Assembly (NCBI GenBank): GCA_913057155.1
Contig: CAJXNV010000004.1
Coordinates: 1 to 33,618, forward strand
From: an uncultured Actinomycetes bacterium
GTDB taxonomy: Bacteria > Actinomycetota > Actinomycetes > S36-B12
DNA length: 33,618 bases
Direction of reading: 5' to 3'
Part shown: positions 1 through 8,243 of the stretch, piece by piece
Position numbering within the stretch: position 1 is the first letter of the stretch
Layout: each line of letters opens with the position of its first letter
The notes under the pieces: generated by a model
The model's input: the letters and a program-made list of their open reading frames with translations, nothing else
Databases searched by the model: none
Told to the model about the DNA's origin: nothing
Translations under genes and position numbers: made by a program

Positions 1-8
1 TGCGTGCC

Positions 9-1355
9 TTACGGCAGCGGCACGTCCGCGGTCACCTTGCCGATCTCATCGAACTCGGTGTTCGAGGTGTACTCGTTGATCGAGATGGTGCCCTGAGCCA
101 GGTCGCCGTACTCGTTGAAATCGACCGGGCCGGTAACGCCCTGGAAGTCGATGTCAGTACCAGCGTCCAGCAGCGCAACGCAGTCATCCCACGTGGAGCA
201 CTGCTCGCCACCGTTACCGGCGACCTGCGGCAGGAACTCCGCGATGGAGGCGCCATCAGCGCAACCGGCAGCCTGGGCGGCCAGCGCGATGAGCATCATC
301 GAGTCGTAGGACTGGCCTGCGTACAGGAAGTCCGTGAGGTCGGGGTCGACCTCGAGCAGCGACTCGTTGAACTCGGTCAGGTCGGCCTCACCAGAAGGCA
401 CGGTGCCACGAACGCCGACCATGGTGCCGTCCGGGAAGTCCTCGAACGCGGTGGTCGACAGGTTGCCATCCACGAGGTAGATCTGGATGTCCTGCGGACC
501 TGCGCCCTGACGGATCATCTCCTGGAGCAGCTTGACGCTCTCCTCGAAGCCGATCACGGTCACGGCCTGCGGCTCGCTGGCCACGATCTCGGCAACCTCA
601 GCCTCGAAGGACGGAGCAGCCGGATCGTAGAGCAGTTCAGCGGTCACGGTGCCGCCTGCAGCGCCGAAGTCCTTGACCACGGCGTCCTTCAGGCCCTCAC
701 CGTAGGGATCCTGGCGAGCGATAACGGCCATCGACTCGACACCGTTCTCCACCGCGTCGGCCGCGATGACAGCGCCCTGGAGCACGTCAGACGGCGACAC
801 ACGGAAGTACAGGCCGTTGTCCGGGTACGTGGTCAACGCCGGAGCGGTGTTGGCCGGCGACATCTGGACGACGCCATTGGAGGTGATCTTGTCGATGACG
901 GTCAGCGACACACCCGAGGACGCAGCGCCGATGATGGCCTGCACGCCCTGCGCGAGGTGCGAGTCGACCGTCTGGCTGGCGATGTCGGTGGTGGTGTCGC
1001 CCGAGTCGCCCTCGATGTAGGTGACCGGGTTACCGAGAACGCCGCCACCGGCGTCGATCTCGAGGAGTGCCTTCTCGACGCCGGCGAATTCCGGCGGCCC
1101 GAGGAATGCGAGGTCACCAGTGGCCGGGAGCAGCGTGCCCACAGCCAAGGTGTCGATCTCGCAAGTTGCGTCTTCCTCAGCCGGGGTCTCCTCGACGGTC
1201 TCCTCAACGGTTTCCTCGACGGTTTCCTCGGCTGCAGTCTCTTCGGCAGTCGTCTCGGCCGACGTTGCATCGTCGTCCCCGCCACCACAGGCAGCGAGGG
1301 CGAGGGAAGCAGCGCCGAGCACAGCGACGGCCTTGAGAGCCATAGTGCGCTTCAT
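9..1355 (-). CDS. Branched-chain amino acid-type ABC transporter substrate-binding lipoprotein (LivK / Peripla_BP_6-like)
   Basis: ORF trimmed to MKRTMALKAVAVLGAASLALAAC: signal peptide with LAAC lipobox; AGGAGA ribosome-binding site upstream of ATG at 1355; body resembles the Leu/Ile/Val-binding family (LPATGDLAFLGPPEFAGVEKALLEIDAGGGVLG). Confidence 0.88.
   Translation of the reverse strand: MKRTMALKAVAVLGAASLALAACGGGDDDATSAETTAEETAAEETVEETVEETVEETPAEEDATCEIDTLAVGTLLPATGDLAFLGPPEFAGVEKALLEIDAGGGVLGNPVTYIEGDSGDTTTDIASQTVDSHLAQGVQAIIGAASSGVSLTVIDKITSNGVVQMSPANTAPALTTYPDNGLYFRVSPSDVLQGAVIAADAVENGVESMAVIARQDPYGEGLKDAVVKDFGAAGGTVTAELLYDPAAPSFEAEVAEIVASEPQAVTVIGFEESVKLLQEMIRQGAGPQDIQIYLVDGNLSTTAFEDFPDGTMVGVRGTVPSGEADLTEFNESLLEVDPDLTDFLYAGQSYDSMMLIALAAQAAGCADGASIAEFLPQVAGNGGEQCSTWDDCVALLDAGTDIDFQGVTGPVDFNEYGDLAQGTISINEYTSNTEFDEIGKVTADVPLP
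1186..1242 (-). repeat. In-frame ~12-bp tandem repeat encoding an EETV-EETV-EETV acidic linker after the lipobox
   Basis: gtctcctcgacg / gtctcctcaacg / gtttcctcgacg / gtttcctcggct seen directly; protein TAEETAAEETVEETVEETVEETPAEED. Confidence 0.9.
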
Positions 1356-1379
1356 GCAGTTCTCCTTGGACATACGAAA

Positions 1380-1397
1380 CGACGGCGATCGCCGTCG
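1380..1397. promoter_or_regulatory. Perfect 18-bp palindrome CGACGGCGATCGCCGTCG in livK leader (operator or RNA hairpin)
   Basis: Self-complementary by inspection; centred about 34 nt upstream of the livK ATG; followed by TTT on the minus strand. Confidence 0.6.
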
Positions 1398-1496
1398 CAT
1401 TGCCCACAACCCTAGGCGCACTCGTGTTAACAGTGCGTAAGCCAAGCGTGCTCCGAGCCTGATTCGTGATACGACTGTGACCTTCCCGGGCCCGGC

Positions 1497-2096
1497 CTAG
1501 GGGTGTAGGCCACCGGAGACAACCTCCGCGGCAACCTCGGCCAGTGTGACCCGCCTATCCATCGCCACCCGCCGCAACCATCCGAAGGCCTCGGGCTCGG
1601 TCATCTTGTAATCGCGTTGCAGCAACACCTTCGCTTGTTCCACGACTTCTCGGGCGCGTGCCCGTTCACCGAGGTTCGCCACCTCACCGCGCAGAGCCCG
1701 CACCTGTTCCCACCGGGCCAGCGCCACCGCGATCGCCGGTTCCAGGTCGGCCATGGTGAAGGGCTTGACGACGTAGCCGACTGCTCCGGCTTGCGCTGCG
1801 CGCGTGGCGACATCGCGTTGGCTGAATGCCGTCACCATGATCACCGCGCATAGATCCTCGGCGACGATCTCCTCGGCGGCCGACAACCCGTCGCGCACCG
1901 GCATCGCGATGTCCAAGAAGGCGACGTCGGGCTTCAGTTCGCGGGCGAGGTCGACTGCCTGTTGGCCGTTGAATGCCTCCCCGACGACGTCATGGCCGAG
2001 TTCACGCACCATCTCGACCAGATCCATCCGGATGACCGCCTCGTCTTCGGCGACCAGGACGCGCACTGCCGCCTCCGCGCTGTTCGGGTCCGCCAT
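1497..2096 (-). CDS. pdtaR: ANTAR-domain response regulator, PdtaR-like
   Basis: Receiver domain VLVAEDEAVIRMDLVEMV...DVAFLDIAMP...VGYVVKPF and C-terminal ANTAR helices REVVEQAKVLLQRDYKMTEPEAFGWLRRVAMDRRVTLAEVA; start at MADPNS preferred over the longer ORF. Confidence 0.9.
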   Translation of the reverse strand: MADPNSAEAAVRVLVAEDEAVIRMDLVEMVRELGHDVVGEAFNGQQAVDLARELKPDVAFLDIAMPVRDGLSAAEEIVAEDLCAVIMVTAFSQRDVATRAAQAGAVGYVVKPFTMADLEPAIAVALARWEQVRALRGEVANLGERARAREVVEQAKVLLQRDYKMTEPEAFGWLRRVAMDRRVTLAEVAAEVVSGGLHP

Positions 2097-2195
2097 ACCG
2101 ACAGGGTAGGGCGTCGGTGCATCCCGCACGTGGACGGTCATTGACAGCCAGCGACCGAATTCGCAGGCGCCGTCGTTCCTAGCGTCCCATCTCGG

Positions 2196-2654
2196 GTGAT
2201 GTGGATGCTTCGCTTTCGCGCAATGCCGGCTCTGCTGGCCGCAGTGTCGCTGGCAATCTTCGGCTGCGCCGACATCGGTTCGTCCACCAACCCTGTCTCG
2301 AGTGCGCAGTACCGGAGCTTGCCGGCGATGCACGGTCAGTTGGCGACGATGTCCCCGATGCTGACCCTGCAATGGCCGACTTCGGTGCCGGCTTTCCCCT
2401 CAGGTGAATTCGTACTCGCCACCGCGCACGGAGCGGGCACGGCCACTGCCTTGTGGCAAACGACGGCCTCCGCTCGGAGCGCACTGCAGCGCTACCACGG
2501 TCGACTGCTCGCCCACGGATTCGAGTCCGCGGCCGTGCGCGAAATCGGTGAGTACTACGTGCGTGACTACCGCGATGCCAGGAGCGAAGTGCGGGTGATC
2601 GCCCACCGGCACGGGGGCCTCACCGAGTTGACCGTGACCGTTCGGTCCGCGTGA
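2196..2654 (+). CDS. Small putative lipoprotein, unknown function
   Basis: 152-aa ORF with N-terminal hydrophobic segment and lipobox-like LAIFGC; GTG 2196 or ATG 2199 start; no family recognised. Confidence 0.6.
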   Translation: MMWMLRFRAMPALLAAVSLAIFGCADIGSSTNPVSSAQYRSLPAMHGQLATMSPMLTLQWPTSVPAFPSGEFVLATAHGAGTATALWQTTASARSALQRYHGRLLAHGFESAAVREIGEYYVRDYRDARSEVRVIAHRHGGLTELTVTVRSA

Positions 2655-2676
2655 CCCCCGCTACCCTTGTCCGCGC

Positions 2677-2750
2677 GCCCCGGTATCCCAACCGGTAGAG
2701 GAAGCGGTCTCAAACACCGTCCAGTGTGGGTTCGAATCCCACCCGGGGCA
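2677..2750 (+). tRNA. tRNA-Leu (anticodon CAA), 74 nt, CCA not encoded
   Basis: Acceptor GCCCCGG/CCGGGGC + A73; anticodon arm GCGGT-CTCAAAC-ACCGT; T-arm GTGGG-TTCGAAT-CCCAC; variable loop only 5 nt (CCAGT). Confidence 0.9.
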
Positions 2751-2768
2751 CGAGTGAGCGGAGCCGAG
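2740..2768 (+). repeat. 29-bp direct repeat copy 1 (tRNA 3' end plus flank)
   Basis: cacccggggcacgagtgagcggagccgag, identical to 2814-2842. Confidence 0.95.
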
Positions 2769-2790
2769 CTTGCTCGAGTTCCCGAGCGAG
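2769..2790 (+). terminator. Candidate hairpin downstream of tRNA-Leu
   Basis: CTTGCTCG-AGTTCC-CGAGCGAG forms an 8-bp stem (one G-U on the plus strand); no T-tract. Confidence 0.35.
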
Positions 2791-2813
2791 TGTCACGGGT
2801 TGAGCGAAGCGAT

Positions 2814-2842
2814 CACCCGGGGCACGAGTGAGCGGAGCCGAG
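2814..2842 (+). repeat. 29-bp direct repeat copy 2
   Basis: Identical 29-mer 74 bp downstream of copy 1, ending 2 bp before the nusB stop codon. Confidence 0.95.
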
Positions 2843-2844
2843 TT

Positions 2845-3258
2845 CTACACGCGCTGCGAGCGCTGCAGCGCCCCGAGCACCCCGTTCACGAACGCCGGCG
2901 ACTCCTCGGTCGACAGCGAGCGGGCGAGTTCGACGGCCTCATCGATGGCTACGGCGTCGGGAACGTCTTCTGCGAACAGGATCTCGTAGGCCCCGAGCCG
3001 CAGGACTTCGCGATCCACGGCGGGTAGTCGGTCCAGGGACCAGTCGGTCAACGACGACGTCAAGGCGGCGTCCACAGCACTCTGGTTGGCGACGATGCCT
3101 TCGACGAGTTCGAGGGTGTAGGCATTCAGTGCCGGCTCACCGTCGGCGGCCCGCCGGCGCACGGTCTCCGCTAGCACCGTCGGCACGGGGACCCCTTTGG
3201 CGTCCGCCTCGAACAGCACGTCCAAGGCGCGCTTGCGTGCCTTGCTACGAGCGGACAT
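2845..3258 (-). CDS. nusB: Transcription antitermination factor NusB
   Basis: MSARSKARKRALDVLFEAD...DRLPAVDREVLRLGAYEILF...VAIDEAVELARSLSTEESPAFVNGVL. Confidence 0.96.
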   Translation of the reverse strand: MSARSKARKRALDVLFEADAKGVPVPTVLAETVRRRAADGEPALNAYTLELVEGIVANQSAVDAALTSSLTDWSLDRLPAVDREVLRLGAYEILFAEDVPDAVAIDEAVELARSLSTEESPAFVNGVLGALQRSQRV

Positions 3259-3822
3259 CTAGTCGTTCACGCGGCCGAGGTAGGACCCATCCCGGGTGTC
3301 CACCTTGACCTTGGTGTCCGACTCGATGAATAGGGGAACCTGGATCTCCGCACCGGTCTCCAAGGTGGCCGGCTTCGATCCACCCGTCGAACGATCGCCC
3401 TGCACGCCCGGTTCGGTGTAGGTGATCATCAACTCCACCGACGCAGGCAGTTCCACGATGATCGGATTGCCCTCGTGGACGGAGACGTTCGCGTTCTGGT
3501 TCTCCAGCAAGAAGCGCTCGGCATCACCGACCACCGTGGCCGGCACCGGCAACTGCTCGTAGGAGGTGGTGTCCATGAACACGAAGTCGTCGCCGTCGCG
3601 GTAGAGGTACTGCATCTCGCGGCGATCGACGGTGGCGGTATCGACTTTGACGCCGGCGTTGAAGGTCTTATCGACCACCTTGCCGGAGAGCACGTTCTTG
3701 AGCTTGGTACGCACGAACGCACCGCCCTTGCCGGGCTTGACGTGCTGGAACTCCACGACCGACCACAACTGCCCGTCGATGACCAGCACCATGCCGTTCT
3801 TCAGATCGTTCGTCGTCGCCAC
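3259..3822 (-). CDS. efp: Elongation factor P
   Basis: [57 protein letters not shown]...[13 protein letters not shown] start. Confidence 0.97.
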   Translation of the reverse strand: MATTNDLKNGMVLVIDGQLWSVVEFQHVKPGKGGAFVRTKLKNVLSGKVVDKTFNAGVKVDTATVDRREMQYLYRDGDDFVFMDTTSYEQLPVPATVVGDAERFLLENQNANVSVHEGNPIIVELPASVELMITYTEPGVQGDRSTGGSKPATLETGAEIQVPLFIESDTKVKVDTRDGSYLGRVND

Positions 3823-3855
3823 GCTGTCGTCTCCACTCTCGCGATGCCCGTGCGG

Positions 3856-4914
3856 CTAGCCGACTCTAGTCAGTCCACGTTCGAGCGTGGTCAGCACCTG
3901 CGCTGGGTTCGCCACGACGACGGTGTCCTCGATACGCACGCCGCCGCGCCCGGGCAGGTAGATGCCCGGTTCGACCGTGATGACGGCACCTTCGGGCAGG
4001 CTCGCGCTGCTGGTGCGCGAGAGCATCGGTGCTTCATGGATCTGCAGCCCCACGCCGTGGCCGGTGCCGTGGACGAAGTGCTCCCCGTAACCGGCCTCGG
4101 CGATGCCGGATCGCGCCGCGTGGTCGATGGACGCCGCCGATGCACCGGGGCGAATCGCCTCGATGCCGGCGCGCCTGGCTTCCTCGACTAGGGCGTGGAT
4201 CTCGCGCTGCCACGGCTGGGCTTTTGCACCCACCACGAACGTGCGTGTCATGTCCGCGTGATAGCCATCGACCTTCGCGCCGCAGTCGATGACCAGCAGG
4301 TCACCGGCCTCGAGTGCTCGCTTGCCTGGACGGTGGTGCGGGATGGCGGAGTTCGGTCCGCTACCCACGATGCTCGGGAAGGCGCGATCGTCGGCTCCCA
4401 ACTCGGCGAACCGCAGTTCCAGACGACGCGCGATCTCCACCTCACGTTGACCTACCGCGATGCTCGCTGCGATGTCCGCCAGTGCCTGCGCGGTGATCGC
4501 ACACGCCGCGGCCAACGCACGCTGTTCATCCGCGTCCTTGGCCATGCGCGCCGCGGCGACCGGGTCGGCGATCGCGGTGATCGAGAATCCCCGAGAGCGC
4601 AGAGCCGCAACGAACGAGGCACTCGAGCGGTCGTCGATGCGCAGTCGACGTTGCGTCAATCCCGACGCCAATGCGCCGTTGACGTCGCGGTCGATACACA
4701 CCTCGAGGTCCGGACACTGAGCCGCTGCCTGTTCGCGATACCGGCCATCGGTGATGAGCAGTTCGCGCTCGGGGCCTAGGGCCAAGGTGGCGTTACTGCC
4801 GTCGAAGCCCGTCAGGTACTCGATCGTCGGCAGATCGCCGGTCACGAACGCTTCATCGCTCGCCAGGCCGAGGAGGGCACGAACCTCGAGTCGGCGTTCT
4901 CGATGCCTAGTCAC
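3856..4914 (-). CDS. pepQ: M24 family Xaa-Pro aminopeptidase/dipeptidase
   Basis: LLVIDCGAKVDGYHADMTRTFVVG, HGTGHGVGLQIHEAP and VEPGIYLPGRGGVRIEDTVVV metal-site motifs; position between aroQ and efp. Confidence 0.88.
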   Translation of the reverse strand: MTRHRERRLEVRALLGLASDEAFVTGDLPTIEYLTGFDGSNATLALGPERELLITDGRYREQAAAQCPDLEVCIDRDVNGALASGLTQRRLRIDDRSSASFVAALRSRGFSITAIADPVAAARMAKDADEQRALAAACAITAQALADIAASIAVGQREVEIARRLELRFAELGADDRAFPSIVGSGPNSAIPHHRPGKRALEAGDLLVIDCGAKVDGYHADMTRTFVVGAKAQPWQREIHALVEEARRAGIEAIRPGASAASIDHAARSGIAEAGYGEHFVHGTGHGVGLQIHEAPMLSRTSSASLPEGAVITVEPGIYLPGRGGVRIEDTVVVANPAQVLTTLERGLTRVG

Positions 4915-5363
4915 GGGGTGGGGATCATGCCGCGCAACGCGCGCAGGGCCAGCCGGTAGGACTCGATACCGAACCCGGCGATGGATCCGCTCGCCACTCC
5001 CCCGACGACCGAGGTGTGGCGGAACTCCTCGCGGGCCAACGGGTTGCTCAGATGCACTTCGATCAAGGGTGCGGTCAACATGGCGCAGGCATCGCGGATT
5101 GCGTAGGAGTAGTGGGTGAAGGCGGCGGGATTGAGTACGACGGGGATACGGGCGTCGGCGGCTTCATGCAGCCAACCGATCAACTCGGCTTCGTCGTTGG
5201 TTTGCCGGACCTCGGCGGTGAAGCCAAGACCCGAGGCCGCCTCGACCACTTGCTCGACCAGGGTCGGGTAATCGACTGTGCCGTAGACATCCGGCTCCCG
5301 AGTACCGAGCCGATCCAGGTTCGGCCCGTTGAGCACCCACACCGGTTGCTGCGTGTCAGCCAT
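4911..5363 (-). CDS. aroQ: Type II 3-dehydroquinate dehydratase
   Basis: VLNGPNLDRLGTREPDVYG...NPAAFTHYSYAIRDA...IEVHLSNPLAREEFRHTS. Confidence 0.96.
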   Translation of the reverse strand: MADTQQPVWVLNGPNLDRLGTREPDVYGTVDYPTLVEQVVEAASGLGFTAEVRQTNDEAELIGWLHEAADARIPVVLNPAAFTHYSYAIRDACAMLTAPLIEVHLSNPLAREEFRHTSVVGGVASGSIAGFGIESYRLALRALRGMIPTP

Positions 5364-5381
5364 GGCGAGCAGCGTACGCGC

Positions 5382-6503
5382 TCAGTCTTGCGAACTCACG
5401 GCTTCGTACGCCGCGACGAGCAATGCCGGATCGGGGCCCTCCCAGATGACCGGGTTCTGCATGCCCTGCAACACGACGAACCGCAAGGTGGCACCGCGGG
5501 CCTTCTTGTCCAACTGCATGGCCGACAGCAGCCGCTCCCATCGACCGGGGGCGTAGGTGGTCGGCAATCCGAGGGCCTCGAGTGCTGCTCGGTGCGCGTG
5601 CACATCGGCGTCGCTGAGCTTGCCACCCAAACGCGCGAGCTCGGCGACGTAGACCATGCCGACACTGATCGCCGCCCCGTGGCGCCATTCGTAGTTCTCC
5701 ACCCGCTCGATCGCGTGCCCGAGTGTGTGGCCGTAGTTCAGCGCTTCCCGACCGATCGCGCCGCCGCTGCCGGTTTCCTTGAAGTCCCGTCCGACGACGT
5801 CGGCCTTGACCTGGACCGCCCTGCGCACCAGATCGGTCAGCAGCGCACCGTTCGGATCGACAGCGGCACTCGGATCGGCCGCGATATCCGCCAGGATGCT
5901 GGCATCGCTCGTGAAGCCGACCTTCACGACTTCGGCCATGCCGGCGACGAGATCGTTGCGCGGCAGCGTCTCGAGGGCGTTGATGTCGCACAGCACACCG
6001 CGCGGACTGTGGAACGAGCCCACCAGGTTCTTGCCGGCAGCGGTATTGATCCCCGTCTTGCCGCCGACAGCGGCATCGACCATCGCGAGCAAGGTGGTGG
6101 GGATCTGCACGACGCGGATACCGCGCAGCCAGGTGGCGGCGGCGAATCCGGCGAGGTCGGTCGTGGCCCCGCCCCCGAGACCCACGATGGCATCGGACCG
6201 GGTGAATCCACTCGTGCCGAGCGCCTCCCACACGAAAGCGACGACCTCGACGCTCTTGGCCTCCTCGCCGATGGGGATCTCGATGAGTACCGGCTCGAAT
6301 CCCTGGGCCTCGAGGTCGTCGCGGATCGCTTCGGCCGAAGCGCCCAGCGTGGCGGTGTGCACGATGGCGACCTTCGCGGCGCCCGCGAGGTAGCCGGGCA
6401 ACTCACCGAGCAGCCCTCGTCCGATGACGACTTCGTAGCGGTGCTCGGCCTCGACTTCGATGACGATGGGAGCGTTGGTCTCCTCGCGTTCGGTGTCAGT
6501 CAT
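5382..6503 (-). CDS. aroB: 3-dehydroquinate synthase
   Basis: VGLGGGATTDLAGFAAATWLRGI..QIPTTLLAMVDAAVGGKTGIN..GKNLVGSFHSP..NYGHTLGHAIE. Confidence 0.97.
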   Translation of the reverse strand: MTDTEREETNAPIVIEVEAEHRYEVVIGRGLLGELPGYLAGAAKVAIVHTATLGASAEAIRDDLEAQGFEPVLIEIPIGEEAKSVEVVAFVWEALGTSGFTRSDAIVGLGGGATTDLAGFAAATWLRGIRVVQIPTTLLAMVDAAVGGKTGINTAAGKNLVGSFHSPRGVLCDINALETLPRNDLVAGMAEVVKVGFTSDASILADIAADPSAAVDPNGALLTDLVRRAVQVKADVVGRDFKETGSGGAIGREALNYGHTLGHAIERVENYEWRHGAAISVGMVYVAELARLGGKLSDADVHAHRAALEALGLPTTYAPGRWERLLSAMQLDKKARGATLRFVVLQGMQNPVIWEGPDPALLVAAYEAVSSQD

Positions 6504-7008
6504 CGGCTGCCTTCAATGCCGCCACCGTCTCTGCGACGACGTCCTTCAACGTCCGGCCACTGGTATCGATCCGGTAGTCGGCGATCTCGTCGTACAGCGG
6601 CGTGCGCTCTTCGAGCATGGTGATCATGGTGCTGCGTACGTTGCCGAGCAGCAGCGGTCGTGCCGAGTTCATGCCGACGCGCCCCGTAGCGCTGGCCAGA
6701 TCCACCTGCAGCCAAACGACGCGCTGGTCCTGCAAGGCCTGCCGGGTCCGGTCATCGAGGACCGCTCCCCCGCCGAGGGACAACACCCCCGGGAACTCTT
6801 GGAGCGCGGATCGGATCTCCTCGTACTCCATCGCGCGGAAAGCGTCTTCCCCGTCGGAGACGAAGACATCGGCCACCGCCTTGCCCGCGCGCTTCTCCAC
6901 GAGGGTGTCGCTGTCGGCGAAGGGAACTCCCAGTTGTTGGGCGACGCGTTTGCCGACCGAGGACTTCCCCGCACCCGGGGCGCCGACGATGACTGCCACC
7001 GGCGCCAT
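6496..7008 (-). CDS. aroK: Shikimate kinase
   Basis: [34 protein letters not shown]...LSLGGGAVLD; start trimmed to ATG 7008, sharing one base with the aroC stop. Confidence 0.95.
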   Translation of the reverse strand: MAPVAVIVGAPGAGKSSVGKRVAQQLGVPFADSDTLVEKRAGKAVADVFVSDGEDAFRAMEYEEIRSALQEFPGVLSLGGGAVLDDRTRQALQDQRVVWLQVDLASATGRVGMNSARPLLLGNVRSTMITMLEERTPLYDEIADYRIDTSGRTLKDVVAETVAALKAADD

Positions 7009-8186
7009 CAGCGAAAGGCCATGGTGTCGAGGTACCCGGCGATATTGCGACGTATCTCCGCGAGCGAGTCGGAACCGAACTTCTCGGTGAAGGCATCGGC
7101 GAGCGTGAGCAACACCATCGCCTCGGCCACGACCCCGGCCGCCGGCACGGCGCAGACATCCGAACGCTGATTGATCGCCTGCGCGGCATCGCCGGTGGAC
7201 ACATCCACGGTCGATAGGGCGCGCGGGATGGTCGAGATGGGTTTCATGGCGGCACGCACCCGCAGGACCTCCCCGGTGGTCATACCGCCCTCGGTGCCGC
7301 CCGAGCGTCCGGATGTGCGGGTCAGGTGACCGTCTTCGCTGACGATCTCGTCTTGTGCCTTCGATCCGCGCGCGGCGGCTAGGTCGAAGCCATCGCCCAC
7401 TTCCACGCCCTTGATCGCCTGGATGCCCATCAAGGCTGCGGCCAACCGACCGTCGATCCGGCGATCCCAGTGCACGTGCGAACCCAGGCCGGGCGGCAGC
7501 CCGTGGACGACCACCTCCACGACACCGCCGAGGGTGTCGCCGTCCTTGTGCGCGGCGGTGATCTCCTCTTCCATGGCGGCCGATGCCTGATCGTCCAGGC
7601 ACCGCACCGGGGAGGAGTCGACTCGTTCGCGGTCACCGGGTGCGGGGACCGAGCCTGCGGGGCTTTCCACCGTTCCGATGCGCACGACATGCGAGATCAC
7701 CTGGACATCCGCCGCCTGGGCCAAGAACGCCCGAGCCACCGCCCCCAGGGCCACCCGCGCGGCGGTCTCGCGCGCGCTCGCCCTTTCCAAGATGGGGCGG
7801 GCGTCGTCGAAGCCGTACTTCTGCATGCCGACGAGGTCCGCGTGTCCGGGCCGGGGTCGGGTGAGCGGTGCATTGCGGGCGAGGTTCTCGATCTCCTCGG
7901 CGGCCACCGGGTCGGCGGACATCACCTTCTCCCACTTGGGCCATTCGGAGTTGGCCACCTCGATGGCGATCGGGCCACCGAGCGTGCGCCCGTGGCGCAC
8001 CCCGCCGAGCAGTCGCACCGCATCGGCTTCGAACTTCATCCGGGCCCCGCGCCCGACGCCGAGGCGTCGTCGCGCGAGATCGTCGGCGATATCCGACGTG
8101 GAGACCTCCACGTGCGCGGGGATCCCCTCGATGATCGCCGATAGGGCCTGTCCGTGGGATTCCCCGGCTGTCAACCAACGCACCAT
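7008..8186 (-). CDS. aroC: Chorismate synthase
   Basis: [65 protein letters not shown]; start trimmed from the longer ORF. Confidence 0.96.
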   Translation of the reverse strand: MVRWLTAGESHGQALSAIIEGIPAHVEVSTSDIADDLARRRLGVGRGARMKFEADAVRLLGGVRHGRTLGGPIAIEVANSEWPKWEKVMSADPVAAEEIENLARNAPLTRPRPGHADLVGMQKYGFDDARPILERASARETAARVALGAVARAFLAQAADVQVISHVVRIGTVESPAGSVPAPGDRERVDSSPVRCLDDQASAAMEEEITAAHKDGDTLGGVVEVVVHGLPPGLGSHVHWDRRIDGRLAAALMGIQAIKGVEVGDGFDLAAARGSKAQDEIVSEDGHLTRTSGRSGGTEGGMTTGEVLRVRAAMKPISTIPRALSTVDVSTGDAAQAINQRSDVCAVPAAGVVAEAMVLLTLADAFTEKFGSDSLAEIRRNIAGYLDTMAFR

Positions 8187-8225
8187 GGCCAGATCATCCC
8201 AGTGCCCGCAGAACACGCCACGGCC

Positions 8226-8243
8226 AGCCCAGCGATGTGGGCT
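8226..8243 (-). terminator. Hairpin overlapping the prepilin peptidase stop codon
   Basis: AGCCCA-GCGATG-TGGGCT perfect 6-bp inverted repeat; no T-tract. Confidence 0.3.

Noticed and set aside
1384-1393. GCGATCGC octamer as a HIP1-like genome-wide repeat
   Set aside because: It is just the centre of the larger 18-bp palindrome; HIP1 is a cyanobacterial feature and one copy is not evidence.
1494-1511. Inverted repeat GGCCTA-N6-TAGGCC at the pdtaR stop codon
   Set aside because: Short stem without a T-tract and overlapping coding sequence; too weak to call a terminator.
2097-2372. 92-residue N-terminal extension of the ANTAR regulator ORF
   Set aside because: Overlaps the divergent lipoprotein gene, low-complexity composition; the conserved receiver domain begins just after MADPNS at 2096.
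2740-2842. CRISPR-like array
   Set aside because: Only two 29-bp repeats with one 45-bp spacer, overlapping a tRNA gene, and no cas genes in the window.
5016-6623. 535-aa plus-strand ORF
   Set aside because: Antisense to aroQ/aroB; composition and lack of motifs fit a high-GC mirror ORF.
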